Both the position numbers and the translations under genes were made by a program. From assembly GCA_023512835.1 (NCBI GenBank), contig CM042086.1, positions 1,219,799 to 1,283,798 on the forward strand: 64,000 bases of DNA, in the 5' to 3' direction. Each line of letters starts with the position of its first letter. Position 1 is the stretch's first letter. Below are positions 11,296 to 23,200 of the stretch, piece by piece. This stretch comes from Taxillus chinensis (lineage: Eukaryota; Streptophyta; Magnoliopsida; Santalales; Loranthaceae). Under the pieces are notes generated by a model that ran no database searches, was not told where the DNA came from, and saw only the letters and a list, made by a program, of their open reading frames with translations.

Positions 11296-14185
11296 AGAAA
11301 AATAAAAATTAATTAATTAGTTGATGATTTTTCTACATTTTTTTTTTAATTCTACCAAATTGTATTTGTCGTGTCTTGGGTGCCACGGCCCACGAGCGGG
11401 GGAGCGGATAGGAAAAACCTAGCTGTGATCGACATGGTACGCAGATGGCAGCGTGTCGTTGCTGTGTTTGTTTGTTTGTTTTTTTAATCTTTGTTTTTTT
11501 TCTCTGCCAAAATAATCGTTTAAATATTAATATGATAAATCCCACCAAAAATAATATCTGTCAGATAGTTGCATGTGCAATTAATTGAAGATAGGCTTCT
11601 ATCGGTATACTTCGTTTTCGCTTGTTTAATTTATTTTAACAAAATCAACTCTAGCTACAGGTTTAAATTAGAACAGGTCTGATTTCTTTAATTAATATTC
11701 GTAAATAATTCGAATTCATGTTCATTTGTATTTGTGAAAAAAACAAATTGTTCGAAAACGATTAACGATCACACAAATATTTATGAATCAATAATTGCTA
11801 CAAGAAGAGCTCAATGAAAGCACTTCGAGATTAGACAACTGATGATGTTAAAGTCGGTAACGGAAATAAAATAAATATTTTGGATAAGTTGTGGTTTGTA
11901 GGGAGATAGATTTATTGAGGGATAAGTGTTAAGGACATGAAATTCTTAAAAACCTGATTATAGATAAAATATCAAAAATAAATTCTATTCATTTTCTATA
12001 TAATATTATATTAATTCTTGTTATTTCTCTCTCATCTCTCCTCTTAGCCATCACCCTATCTCCCTCAGCCCTCCCGCCGTCATCCACAACCTTGCCATCG
12101 TTCCAGGTGGTAACAATCATCTCCACCACGAGGAGTGCCAATCACACCAACTAAGTTTTCCGCCGAAAACCCACCTAAACATGGTTCAAAGCTTCGAGAT
12201 GAGGGACAAGGACAACAGAGACATGTGGCGGAAATATCCGATTATGGAGAGAGATCGGCTGAAAGAGAGAAGAGATTGCCAAAGAAGGAGAGAGAAACAT
12301 GAATGCTCCCTGCAACCCAGGAATACTTCCAAAGGCTGACTTTGGAGAAACCAAAGTTAATTAAGTTTTAAAAAAAGTTAATTTAAAGATAATTAAGTTT
12401 TATCTTAAAAAAACCAAAACCAAAAATAATTAAGTTTTAAAAAAAGTTAATTTAAAGAATATTATTGGAGAGCAAATTAAAAAAATGACTATTTACATAT
12501 GAAAAATTTTCCATATGTATGGAGCTTCTCCTATAAATGTTTGAAGAATCGCATATCAATTAGAAAATAAAAATATATTTATTTATTTAATTTGTTTTTA
12601 ATAACTATAAACTTAATATAATATTACCAAATTTAATAAAAATAACAAAAATTATAATATACGAAACATAAAATTCAATAATAGTTGACACAATATATTA
12701 TCATGTTGTCACTCAATTCAAACATAAATAACATGAAATTTAATTGTAGAAAACATATTTTAGAAAACAAAAAAAAAAATCATTACGCTAAATTACACAT
12801 TTCTTCCACTTTTCACCATTATTTCTCACATTTATAACTCTATTTTATTCGATTGCATTTAGATGGGATATACATAAATACTCTTGGTATATGATTGTAT
12901 AAATAGGTTTAGGACAACACCTGTTGTATAGTCAATTTTGGTGTTAGTGACAAATTCTTTGACATTTTCCATACGAGCATGGAGAGTCATTGATATTATT
13001 TTGGGTTTCTTCATATTTGGAGACGTGACAACCTATTTGTACGAATAAATCTTATGTTACTAGCCTCATTAACTCAGTGTATTAGAACCCGAATATAAAG
13101 TTATCTTAGAAATGCAACAATTATAAAAATAATATAGGAAAAACATGTAATACACAACAATTATATAAGTAATATGGGGAAATATGTAAAATCATGGTAA
13201 TTAATAGGAAAACAAGATAGTAACAAAGCTACACATTTCTAAAACTATTGCTCAACTCACAAAATTATTGAATAGAGTTGTCAACCATCATCGGTTTTTC
13301 ATTTAATCTCGTTGTTAGTTTTTTAAATTGATTAAAAGAGAGCTTATTTATGAACTTAACTTAAAATTAATTAAAACAAATAATTTAGAGTCACCCATTT
13401 CTAAAACTACTGCTTAACTATCAAAATTCTTTAATAGAGTTGCCAACTATCATCTATTTTTCATCTAATCTCATTGTTGGTTTTTAAAATTGATTAAAAG
13501 AGAGTTTTTATGAATTGAACTTAAAATTAATTAAAACAAATAATGTAAAGTCACCATCAATTAAAAAAAGGTTGGACACTAAATACTAAAACATTAACAA
13601 AAATTCTACAATACCATAATTAGTTTCGAGAGTATGGTTACACGTTAAAAGGGTTAGAATCCCCGCGATGCTCAAACATAGTACTTATTTTAGATAAGGA
13701 AAGTTTTACTCGAATTTCTAAAACTTGATTTTTATTTTATAAAAATATTTAAAATGTAAAATCCATTGGCTTGAATATTCCCATGAAAGGCTTGAGGACA
13801 AATGTTGCTTAAGGCAGAAGAATGAATTATCTCAATATCTTTAGACAAAGCCAACCAATTAGATTCTTTGTGACAATAATTTGGAAAAAATATTTAAATA
13901 TTTTTTAAAAACAAAAGAAAATATTTTGAATATTTTTGAAAACCTTTTGAAAATAAGATGCACTTGTCATAATTGATATTGGTTCAAACAAAACAGAAGT
14001 GAATAAAATGCTTTTTTTGTTGCATTTCAACCCTTTTTATTGTTAACAAGTTTCCTTTAAACTAGACATAATAAACCTGCATTAATATGGAAGATAACTA
14101 AAAATAAAACTAAAAATAATAATAATTATTATTATTATTATGCCTTACTCTTCCTAAGTGAAAAAGAAGAATAGGGCATAGAAGA
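11296..14185. other. Intergenic AT-rich DNA with local duplications
   Basis: No gene seen. A short direct duplication (taattaagttttaaaaaaag core) lies at 12358-12474. A tandem pair of about 160-bp units occupies 13228-13388 and 13397-13549 (shared landmarks: cacatttctaaaact, aatagagttg, ttgattaaaagagag, aaaattaattaaaac). A palindromic (AAT)(ATT) run is at 14113-14141. Confidence 0.55.
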
Positions 14186-14189
14186 ATTA

Positions 14190-14562
14190 AGGTCATATTT
14201 GATATTTTTTTTAAACAGTTTTTTGTTTTGTAAAAAATATAACTCGAAATTCAAAAACTATACGACACAACTATTTTTTGAATAAAGTAACAATTTTAAA
14301 AAATGACTTTTTAACATTTTATATTTTCAAATATAAATTCATTTGGTGGGGACAAATTTTGTTTCATTTTTTTTCTTTTTTTATATAGACCCAACATTTT
14401 TTTTCATAATTTTCATGAAATTTGATTTTTTTTTCAAAAAACACACTCTCTTTCGTATTAAACATACTTTACTTTAATTTTCATAATATTCAAAATCCAA
14501 ATTCAATATAAATTTAAATCATGAAATGAAAACATAAAAACATGATACATACCAAATGACCT
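14190..14562. mobile_element. Possible MITE (ggtcat..tgacc ends)
   Basis: ggtcatatttgata at the left is roughly inverted as taccaaatgacc at the right; body AT-rich and non-coding. No matching target duplication was found, so the call is weak. Confidence 0.3.
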
Positions 14563-14975
14563 CGGTAAAGACCACATCTTTGTGTGTGATTAGGGGCACA
14601 TAAGAGCAACAAAATGTGAAAAAAAAAAGGTTTCAACTAGGAATTTCAAGCATTGTGGTACGATCTTCATCAACTTGGGGCTTTCGCATTGGTGGAAATA
14701 GCAAGGTCCCTCTACACTAGCAAAGGGCTCAGAGGTTGACGTGAAAGTGCCATTTTTGGTTGGATAAGATAAGGGCGGATGCATTAGTGTGGTGTAGAGG
14801 TTGTATAGCCTTGATGTGGATACTTTTCTATTTTGTGTTAGAATTTATCTTTTACTTGGTGTGACACAAATATTACCATGTAATTCTTCAAACTTTGTAA
14901 TAATTCACTTTCCATCACTTTCTTTGCGTGGTCTTACATAAGTATGACAATTTTCTATTTTGGTTGGCTTGTTCC

Positions 14976-15236
14976 TCAACTTTTTGGCAATTCCATTATT
15001 AAATTTAGAATTTGATTCACCTTCTTTTGAACAAACAAGATATTGCACAATTTTGGTATCTGGCTTATCCAATTTATTGTTTGATTTGGGAACTTCAAAG
15101 GCATGGCTTTAACATATGCTTTGTAAAAAAATTGACCTTCAACAAAACTCTTAAAACACATTCCAACTATAGTTAGATTGATTTCATTAACATATGTGTA
15201 TTCATCAACATCAATAGAAGTAGTTGAGATGCTCAT
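14976..15236 (-). pseudogene. FAR1-like N-terminal fragment (duplicated copy)
   Basis: An 86-codon minus-strand ORF, with MSISTTSIDVDEYTYVNEIN then VGMCFKSFVEGQFFYKAYVK, resembles the FAR1 DNA-binding start (GM.F.S.EEA..FY..YA). It is the partner of the fragment at 19167-19466 in the other duplication copy. The rest of the FAR1-like gene is not in this copy because the duplication begins at about 14825. Confidence 0.55.
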
Positions 15237-15688
15237 TTTATTTGCATAAAAAGTGAAGATTAGTACTTATATGAATGAAAAATAACAAATTCTGACATCT
15301 TATAATTGAGTATTAAACAAGAGACAATATGAACATAAATTAAACATTAATCTACGATATAAAAAATAACTATTAGTTTGACTAGCTCCAAATAGCAATG
15401 TATTGTAAATGGTTAGATACAACTAATATGTTTCACAATGAAAAAATAGGCTCGGAGCTTGATGCCACACTAAAAAAAGAGTTAAAATAACAGTACACTT
15501 TATTTTTATTTATCAATACCATGAAATTTCTATTTTGATATATTTCCCTACGCTCATATTATTATGTGCAATTTTTTTATAAGATTGAACATTAATTTTC
15601 TCAAATGTGTTTTTTTCAGTGTCATATTAATATATTATGTGCCTCATATTCCTCAAATGTATCCTCTATCATATCTGTAAGGATCCAT

Positions 15689-17472
15689 TGATTGGGGGGA
15701 TTTATACCCTCTTTTTAGGGCCATTTTGGGTACATTTTCATACTCTTTTGATTCATTTATTGCCTAGTTGTGCTACAGTATCATATTTTCATGGCCTAAC
15801 CCGGAAAAGAGGATTTCTTGTAGTTTTTGCGGTATTTTTGCTATATTTTGACAGGAATCCAAAAATCAATGAAAAATTCACCAAATTCACAGAAGGAAGA
15901 AAGAATCCCAAGGACCTAAAGATCACGATGACCGAATTTCATGTTGGTCGGGTGAAAGTCGGGTGAAGCCCATTTTTTAGGGATAGCTTTTTGGAACCCA
16001 AAGGAATATTATTGTCTTCTAGTCGGGTGAAATCCGAGATCATTTGGAGGTGATCAGGTGAACCACTCTTCACCCGACCAGGTCGGGTGAAGCTGATTTT
16101 GCATAGGAAGACTCTCCAAGCATCATGGAACATAACTCTCTTCTGATCGGGTGAATTTTGAAGACTCTGCAGGGTGGTCGGGTGAAGATTTCTTCACCCG
16201 ACCAAACTCAAATTTCGTCAATAGACTCCTTATTTTTGCAGCTCACTTTTTCCCTTCTGAACCGAAGTCATTCGAGCAAAGGACAGGCACAAAACACTCA
16301 GGTCAAAGAAGAATTAATTGAAGAAATTTGAATTCAAATGGGTGCTTTGTATTTGGATTAAGGCCTTTTATGGGGATTAAGAGGGGGATTTATATTATTT
16401 CCAAATTCAAAAATAGAGAGTTAATATGGACTAATTATTTGGTGAAATTATGAGAAATAATGGGAAATTCAAATTCAAAAATTCAAATATAGCCTTGGGA
16501 GGCTATAAAAGGGGAGTGGATCCTTCATTTGTAATCATTCAATATTCATACAGTCCTCTTTCATGCTACATTTCCATTCCTCACCTAGAGTAGAGAAAGG
16601 GAGAGAGAAGAAGGCTTGGGGTATCTCTTGGAGTTTGAAGACAATCTGTTGGGAAAAGAAGATCAACCTTGGAATTCTTGGTCTAAATAGGCAAGCTATC
16701 CTTTTGGTTTTCTTATTCCATGTTCTGTCATTCTTTTGTTTTCAATTGTACTATGGAAGCTTAAAAACCCTTGATTGAGGTTAGGATGGAGTTTGATGTA
16801 ATAAATTAAATTTCAATGTTTTAATTTAATCTTCTTCACTTTGTGAGTGTTTATTGAATACCTTGGGTTAAAATATAAAATGGACTCTGGCCATTTCATT
16901 TTATCATTATAGGTATTTATGTGAAGGATTGAAAAATGAAGCATAATTACTGGAAAAAGCAAGATAATCAAACTAGGGGTTGCATAATTTGCGAAAGCCA
17001 GTGTAAAACCTAGGATACCAAGTTAAGAGTGGGTGTGGTGCTAGCTCTAAACTAAACAACTCAAATCTTAAAGGATCACCCGTCCCCCATGCTAGGGTGT
17101 ACACACGAATTATGGCACTTGAAAAAGGTTAATTCATGCATTAGAGGTTGGGTATTAGATATTGTCACAAGGAAAGAATTATATTGAACTAAGGCATAAT
17201 CTTGAAAAAAATACATCAAATGAAATCTTAACTTCAATCACCTTTATCAATTGAACTTATCTCTACTCAAACAAGCTCATTTCCATTTCTCACAACCATT
17301 CAATCAATCTGTTTTAAATTCAATTCTGTTTTTATATATTTTCAACCAAAAATCTCTTTATAAGTTAGTTAAAATTTCCAAATTCTACATCCTTCCATTG
17401 GGTACGATAATCCGAACTTAAAAATCCACTTTATTACTTATCACGATTTGTACACTTGCAAATTATCGATCA
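15689..17472 (+). mobile_element. Solo LTR (family F), 1784 bp
   Basis: Starts TGATTGGGG, ends ATTATCGATCA, flanked by a perfect 5-bp duplication tccat (15684-15688, 17473-17477). The proximal copy of the segmental duplication shows the empty site (near 19810), proving insertion. The end region (gggtacgataatccgaac.. cacttgca) is typical of plant gypsy LTR ends. No primer-binding site or coding region follows. A TATA box (tataaaa) is at 16504-16510. Confidence 0.9.
15948..16200 (+). promoter_or_regulatory. TCGGGTGAA motif cluster in LTR F
   Basis: TCGGGTGAA occurs at 15948, 15959, 16023, 16083, and near 16147 and 16178; its inverse TTCACCCGA occurs at 16069 and near 16192. Positions 16068-16092 form a perfect 25-base palindrome (12+1+12). 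All lie about 300-550 bp upstream of the LTR TATA box, in U3. Confidence 0.7.
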
Positions 17473-17574
17473 TCCATGAAGCAAGCATTTGAACAATAAA
17501 TATGCAAAAATAAAAATAATGAGAGAAACACTAAATAGTGGTCCATAACAAGGAACTATTATGGATAAAACTAA

Positions 17575-17967
17575 CCCTTTGCTTGGTAGATATGAAAAAA
17601 ATAGTAGAAGTGAAGAAATTGTATGAACAATTACTTTTTTATTGCTTGGTAGGCATAGAAAACTCATGAAATTTGAACAAATTATCATGAAAAATTATGC
17701 ACAGTTTTCACACCCAAGTTGATGTGAGAACATATGAAAAATAAATAGTACCATCTTTTGTTAAAAATGGCATTATTAATTTAAATTTTATTTTAAAATA
17801 ATAGGAATAAAATTGACAATACGTATCAAAAAAAATTCTTTACACCTTTTTCTATCTTTTACTGATCACTGTTTTTTTCCCACTTTTTTCTTTTAATTTT
17901 TTTTCTTCCATCCTCTTTTCCATACATTTTTTTCCTACTCTTTCTCAAGGTATTGCCAAGCAAAGGG
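17575..17967. mobile_element. Tourist-type (PIF/Harbinger) MITE
   Basis: Ends CCCTTTGCTTGGTA and its inverse (TTGCCAAGCAAAGGG), flanked by TAA on both sides (17572-17574, 17968-17970). The other copy of the segmental duplication has a single TAA and no insert at the equivalent place (near 19911). 3-bp TAA duplication is diagnostic for PIF/Harbinger. Confidence 0.9.
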
Positions 17968-18270
17968 TAAGAGCACCAACTTCGAAGAGAATAAAGGGAG
18001 AGAGAGAGGGCAGGTGAGCGTGGAGGGAGAGAGATCAAAGAGAAGCGCTGAACTTCAATGAGATTAGAGGGAGGCGAACATTGAGGGAGGGAGAGTTCAT
18101 ATTTTTTGTTTTAATCAGGCTTTGTATTTTCTTAATTGGATAGTATATAACAAAGATCGCATGTTAAAGAGTGAGACAGTAAGAATGTATATATAACTTC
18201 CCCTCTCTATATATGTATATATATACATGGGAAAGAATGTATGATGCGTGCAAGTCATGTGGATTTAAGC

Positions 18271-18400
18271 CAAACATTGTCCTTTAAATTATTTTTCACT
18301 ATCACATCTTCTCATTTTGTCTCAAAATCACTTGATGAGATAGCTTTCAAAATATAGTTGAGAAAAGGAATACTAAAATTACTGTCAGTAGCCAATTTAC
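18271..18400. other. Unassigned AT-rich spacer
   Basis: Short stretch between the distal duplication copy and the FAR1-like pseudogene; nothing recognised. Confidence 0.4.
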
Positions 18401-19466
18401 CTAACTTGTTAACAGACTTCTTTATAATGTGTCACATATAATATTGATGAAAAGTTGTTGATAAAGTAATATTAATTACATCTATCATTGCAGGTTCTTG
18501 ATATGTGATGATGAACCTAGATACATTTTGACCCATTGCACGCTTCCATGCATCAAACAACCATAAAAAAATATAGTTTTTCATCTTTCAAAAAACCACC
18601 ACAAAATTTATATAATTGTCCATGGTGATTCACACCCATGAATGGAGCAAAAATCATTGCATATTTGTTTATAACATATGTTATATAAAAAACTACCACA
18701 TTCAAAAAATGTTTATAATCTTTTATTGTAGTATTATTCGCCAAACAAATATGTGTAAGCCTATTTTCATCATATATTTTGTATTCAAATTAAAGTAAAA
18801 AATTAAATACACTTTGCACTTTAAGAAGTTACACTAATATTTACGCATCATATGCTTTTTTTGAATCTTTTCCTTTCTGTAATGCATTTCGAATATCATC
18901 TTTGTACATCCAATAGCGCTATAATATCCTCTTTCAATATCTAATACTGACATTGCTTGTGATGCACGTAATTTTGTCTCACCAAACATATGCAACAAAA
19001 TTTTCGGTGTGATTTTTCAAGTTTTCTATTTTGTGTTAGAAATTATCTTTTCATTTGTGTAACACAAATATTACCATGTGCTTCTTCAAACTTTATAATA
19101 ATTCACTTTCCATCACTTTATTTGCATGATCTTACACAAGCATGACAAATTTCTATTTTGATTGGCCTATTCATGACTTTTTGACAATTCCATTAATAAA
19201 TTTAGCTTTTCATTTACCTTATTTTGAACAAACAAGATATTGCACAATTTTGATATTTGACTTGTCCAATTTATTGCTTGATTTGCAAACTTCATAGCCG
19301 TGGCTTTAGCATATGGTTTGTAATAAAATTGAACTTCATCAAAACTCTTAAAACACACTCCAACTATAAATAGATTGATTTTATTAACACATGTGCGTTC
19401 ATCAACATCAATAAAAGTAATTGAGATATTCATTTTATTTGCATAAAAGGTGAATAAAAAAACCAT
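18400..19466 (-). pseudogene. FAR1-related (MULE transposase-derived) pseudogene
   Basis: Read on the minus strand. The N-terminal part (19466-19167) has VGVCFKSFDEVQFYYKPYAK, like the FAR1 DNA-binding motif. A broken region follows (SDGKW-like at about 19110) and then LRASQAMSVLDIERGYYSAI. At 18744-18553 VVVFYITYVINKYAMIFAPF with VNHHGQ corresponds to the MULE transposase core (VVVFDTTY.TNKY..PFAPFVGVNHHGQ). The first catalytic Asp of that core reads Tyr here. WLFDAWKRAMGQ-like sequence follows near 18520. Stops and shifts are frequent; the zinc-finger SWIM end is not seen. FAR1/FHY3 proteins are domesticated transposases acting in light signalling, but this copy is dead. Confidence 0.68.
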
Positions 19467-20151
19467 AAATTCTCACATCTTATAATTGAGTATTAAATAA
19501 GAGACAATATGAACATAAATTAAACATTAATTTATGATATAAAAAAATAACTATTAGTCGGACTAGCTCCAAATAGCAGTGCACTGTATTGTAAATGTTT
19601 AGATACAACTAATATGTTTCACGCTCAAAATGTCACACTAAAAACAGGAGTTAAAATAAAAGTATATTTTTACGATAAAATTTCAATTTTGATATATTTC
19701 CATGAACGCTCATATTATGTGCAATATAAATTTTCTGCCAATGTATTTTTTTCCAGTGTCATATTAACGCTTCATATTCCTCGTATGTATCCTCTATCAT
19801 ATCCGTAAGGATACATGATGAAGCAAGCATTTGAACAATAAATATGCAAAAATAAAAAAAATGAGAGACAATAAATCACTGTCCATAACAAGGAATTGTT
19901 ATGGAGAGAACTAAGTGCGCCAACGCTGGGGAGAGAGGAGAGGGAGAGAGGGCGCGCTGAACTTCGAAGGGAATAGAGGGAGGCGAGCGTTGAGGGAGGG
20001 AGAGTTCATATTTTTTTTTTCTTTTAATCAGGCTTTGTATTTTTTTTAACTGGAAAGATCGCAGGTTGAGACAGTAGGAATGTATATATGTATATATATA
20101 CATATATATGGGAAAGAATGTATGATGCGTGCAAGCCACGTGGGTTTATGC
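19022..20151. repeat. Segmental duplication, proximal copy
   Basis: Direct repeat of 14825-18270 without its two later insertions. It abuts the 5' UTR of the GTPase gene, so the gene's own promoter lies in it. It carries a (ta)n palindromic stretch at about 20080-20110 and a G-box-like ccacgtgg at about 20137-20144; the equivalent place in the distal copy reads tcatgtgg. Confidence 0.8.
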
Positions 20152-20233
20152 GTCAACCCCAGCAACGAGGCGTCCTGTCGGGCCACCATAAGATAACGCG
20201 GCGGCCGCAAAACCGAGTTTCGTCTCTCCGACA
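20152..20233 (+). promoter_or_regulatory. 5' UTR / core promoter of the GTPase gene
   Basis: GC-rich, unique sequence between the duplication end and the ATG (ggcggccgc near 20203). The TSS is unknown; the tatata stretch at about 20080-20110 is the only TATA-like signal near. Confidence 0.4.
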
Positions 20234-23200
20234 ATGGCGAGAGTAGCAAGCCAGCTTCTGGTTCCATTGTTGAGGTGTCCTCTGAAGTTACCCGCCTGCA
20301 CCAAAAACTCTCTGCTCCACCACATCTCTCCTTGCATCTCCTTCAATGGCTCCCAAAAACGCGTCTATTCTTCTTCGCCCAAGATTAGTATGGGCCTCAA
20401 AGCCGGGATCGTCGGTCTACCTAATGTCGGCAAATCCACCCTCTTCAACGCTGTTGTGCGTACCAATCACTGGTCTCTCTAAATTTGTATTGAAAGAAAA
20501 ATATGTTTGTATAAGTGTTACACCTGTTCATATGTGATAGATATATCAAGTTTGGAGGTGGACTCGCCATATGCTTGATTTCCAATTCAAAAATTAAATG
20601 GGTCATTCAAAATCACTATTAATAGTTGGTTCACATCCCTTTTCTTCTCATCGCGAATTTGTGATTGCAATTGCAATGCTTTATAATGTGTAATTTATAT
20701 TTTTTTTAACATATATTTTTTGTTTTTTAAGTTTACATGCCACATTTTCCCCAATAATTTGCAATGTTTTGAATACTCAGACTTCATGAGTTTACGAGTT
20801 ATCGATGTTGATTGAAAGTCTTGTAATGTTAACGCTTGATTACAGCGCTATATCTTATTCGTTTGACGGTTTAGGAAGTGTGTGCTCCATTTCTTGCACC
20901 TGCATAAACCTCAGTTGGTTGATAATGCTTCAATAGCCCTGTTAAAATGTGTCTTCATTGATGCTCTGTGAGATTAGGAATTTGACGTCTTAGACTGCAT
21001 AGTGGTGGTATTAGGTTTGAAAGGATGAGGATGTGAAATTGTTCCTAATATTATCTTTACTATAATTGGAATGGCAATTTTGGATACAGTGGTTCCCTAT
21101 GGTTTGAGCAGACATTTTTTAAATTTCCCGTTACTCCTCCCCAAGGGATTATCATCCAAGTTAAAATTGAACTACTCGTTTGCACATTCATATTCATCTA
21201 AAAAAAAAATCTGGTGTTGGTTGCCTGGTGTGTGTTGTGTGATATTTTAATCTTACTTTAATTATTGGGTAGATGGTGTATACAACCAGAGAAAGGGTGG
21301 TTTGAGTCTAAAATTGCTTATGGAGGCTTACCAAATGCATCTAGCGAAATAACTTGGGTATTAAAACACAGGGGTGCTTAATGGAACTTTTCATGTCAAT
21401 CTTTAAGGTGTTTTTTTAAAAGGCACCCTATCTTCTGGAATGGAGAAATAAGCTTGTTGCAGGGACATGCAAAGTGTTGGAATCTCATATTCTCAATGAT
21501 TTTTCATGACTGGTATTGAAGGGCTTGTGGAGTTACATACAGATTTATAATGATTTACCTTATGCATCAAATGCTTTCATTTGTGTTTTAAAATTTGATT
21601 GCTGAAACTTTGAGTTAGTGATATTAGTCAGGTTCCCAAAAAGAGACGGAAACAAGGAAAGAAAGAGAGGAGTAATGATTTATCTTGAATTCAATGCAAT
21701 TGTCTGTTAAACTGTCTTTTATTCATGTTCCTTCTGTCATGAATTTTGTTCACTGCAACTTTTAAACGTGGAACCAGGAACTGATGTCTATCTAGCTGGG
21801 TATTATTTAAAATTATTATATAATGCTCTTGCATTTTGTAGGTTGAAAATGGCAAAGCTCAAGCTGCCAATTTCCCCTTTTGTACTATTGAGCCCAATGT
21901 TGGGATTGTTGCAGTTCCTGACCTACGCCTGCAAGTGCTTTCCAATCTCAGCAAATCTCATCGAACAGTCCCAACTTCTATAGAATTTGTAGATATTGCT
22001 GGGCTTGTGAAGGGTGCCAGCCAAGGGGAGGTGACAATCATCAAGTTCTCATTGTTGCTAGTTCTTCTTGTCACTGAGCTTTCAATTAGTTGCTGTCTGT
22101 TCATGCTGTTGCCTTTCCTCATCTGCAGGGTTTGGGCAACAAATTTCTATCACATATCCGTGAAGTGGATTCTATACTTCAGGTTTTGTCTAATTATATA
22201 TTATTGTTGCACTCTTGTACCATTCAATTCTATATAATTTCTTATACTATGAGTTGGTTTTTAAGCGTCTGCTATCTGCAGATCCCTCAATTATTTGTTT
22301 TCTCAATTTGAAAAACAAATTAATGCGTTATATATGAATTTTGATGATCCCACACAGTGTGCTGATTACTTTATCCTAAGCAACTCCAACTATACTGCCA
22401 AATACTTGAAATAATTAAAATTTTGTTTATTTATTACTGACATAATTTCCATCCAAGTATCAATTACAGTTTTTCAAATGTACATTTTAATTATTATTGA
22501 ATAGATGTATCCCCATACTTTATACATATCATACTAGATATCCATGCATACCTGAATACAAGTGGCATAATTTTCAAGTATGTAGATGTTATCAGGTCTT
22601 AATATTCAGAGGAAGGGTATTTACAAGTGAGATGGGTTGCCTTATTTTAGTTATTTAGAAATTAGAATAGACTGCAGCTAATTCTTGATTTATTTAATCT
22701 CAGTTTGCTTTTGGGTGACTTTCCAGTTGGCAGATTAATATTTCATGATCCATGCATATTTATTTAAAGTCATGATTTAGACTCACTAAATATTTGGTGA
22801 GAGAAACATAGTTCTTGTTATGGCAATTCATTTTCGTTAATACGCTATCAAACTCTTATCAACTCTTTCAGGTTGTACGTTGTTTTGAAGATAATGACAT
22901 TGTTCATGTGAATGGAAAGATTGATCCAAGATCTGATGTTGATGTTATCAACTTAGAGCTAGTTTTCTCAGATTTGGACCAGGTATAATATCTTGCAGCT
23001 TACAATGTGCAGTATTGAAACCTACCTGACATTAAGAATTAGGGGCAATTTAACAAAATAAGCATTATGCGGTGTTTAAAAATTGTGACAATTCTTCGTC
23101 ACTAGCATTTGATGATTTAGGTCTTTTTATGGCATCAATGGGTGTCAATGCTATATCAGAATTATGTGTTTTTACAATAAATGCAGATCGAAAAAAGATT

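Larger units (their letters stand above)
14825..18270. repeat. Segmental duplication, distal copy of the GTPase 5' flank
   Basis: Once the LTR at 15689-17472 and the MITE at 17575-17967 are removed, this region aligns in order with 19022-20151: same FAR1-like fragment, same atgaagcaagcatttgaac block, same gagagttcatatttttt and gaatgtatgatgcgtgcaag blocks. Homology stops at about 18270, just before the point that in the proximal copy leads into the 5' UTR of the GTPase gene. Confidence 0.8.

Noticed and set aside
11091..11297. ORFs with poly-Gly/poly-Pro across the G22 run near PAT1
   Set aside because: Homopolymer artefacts; the real PAT1 start is the phased exon at 10963.
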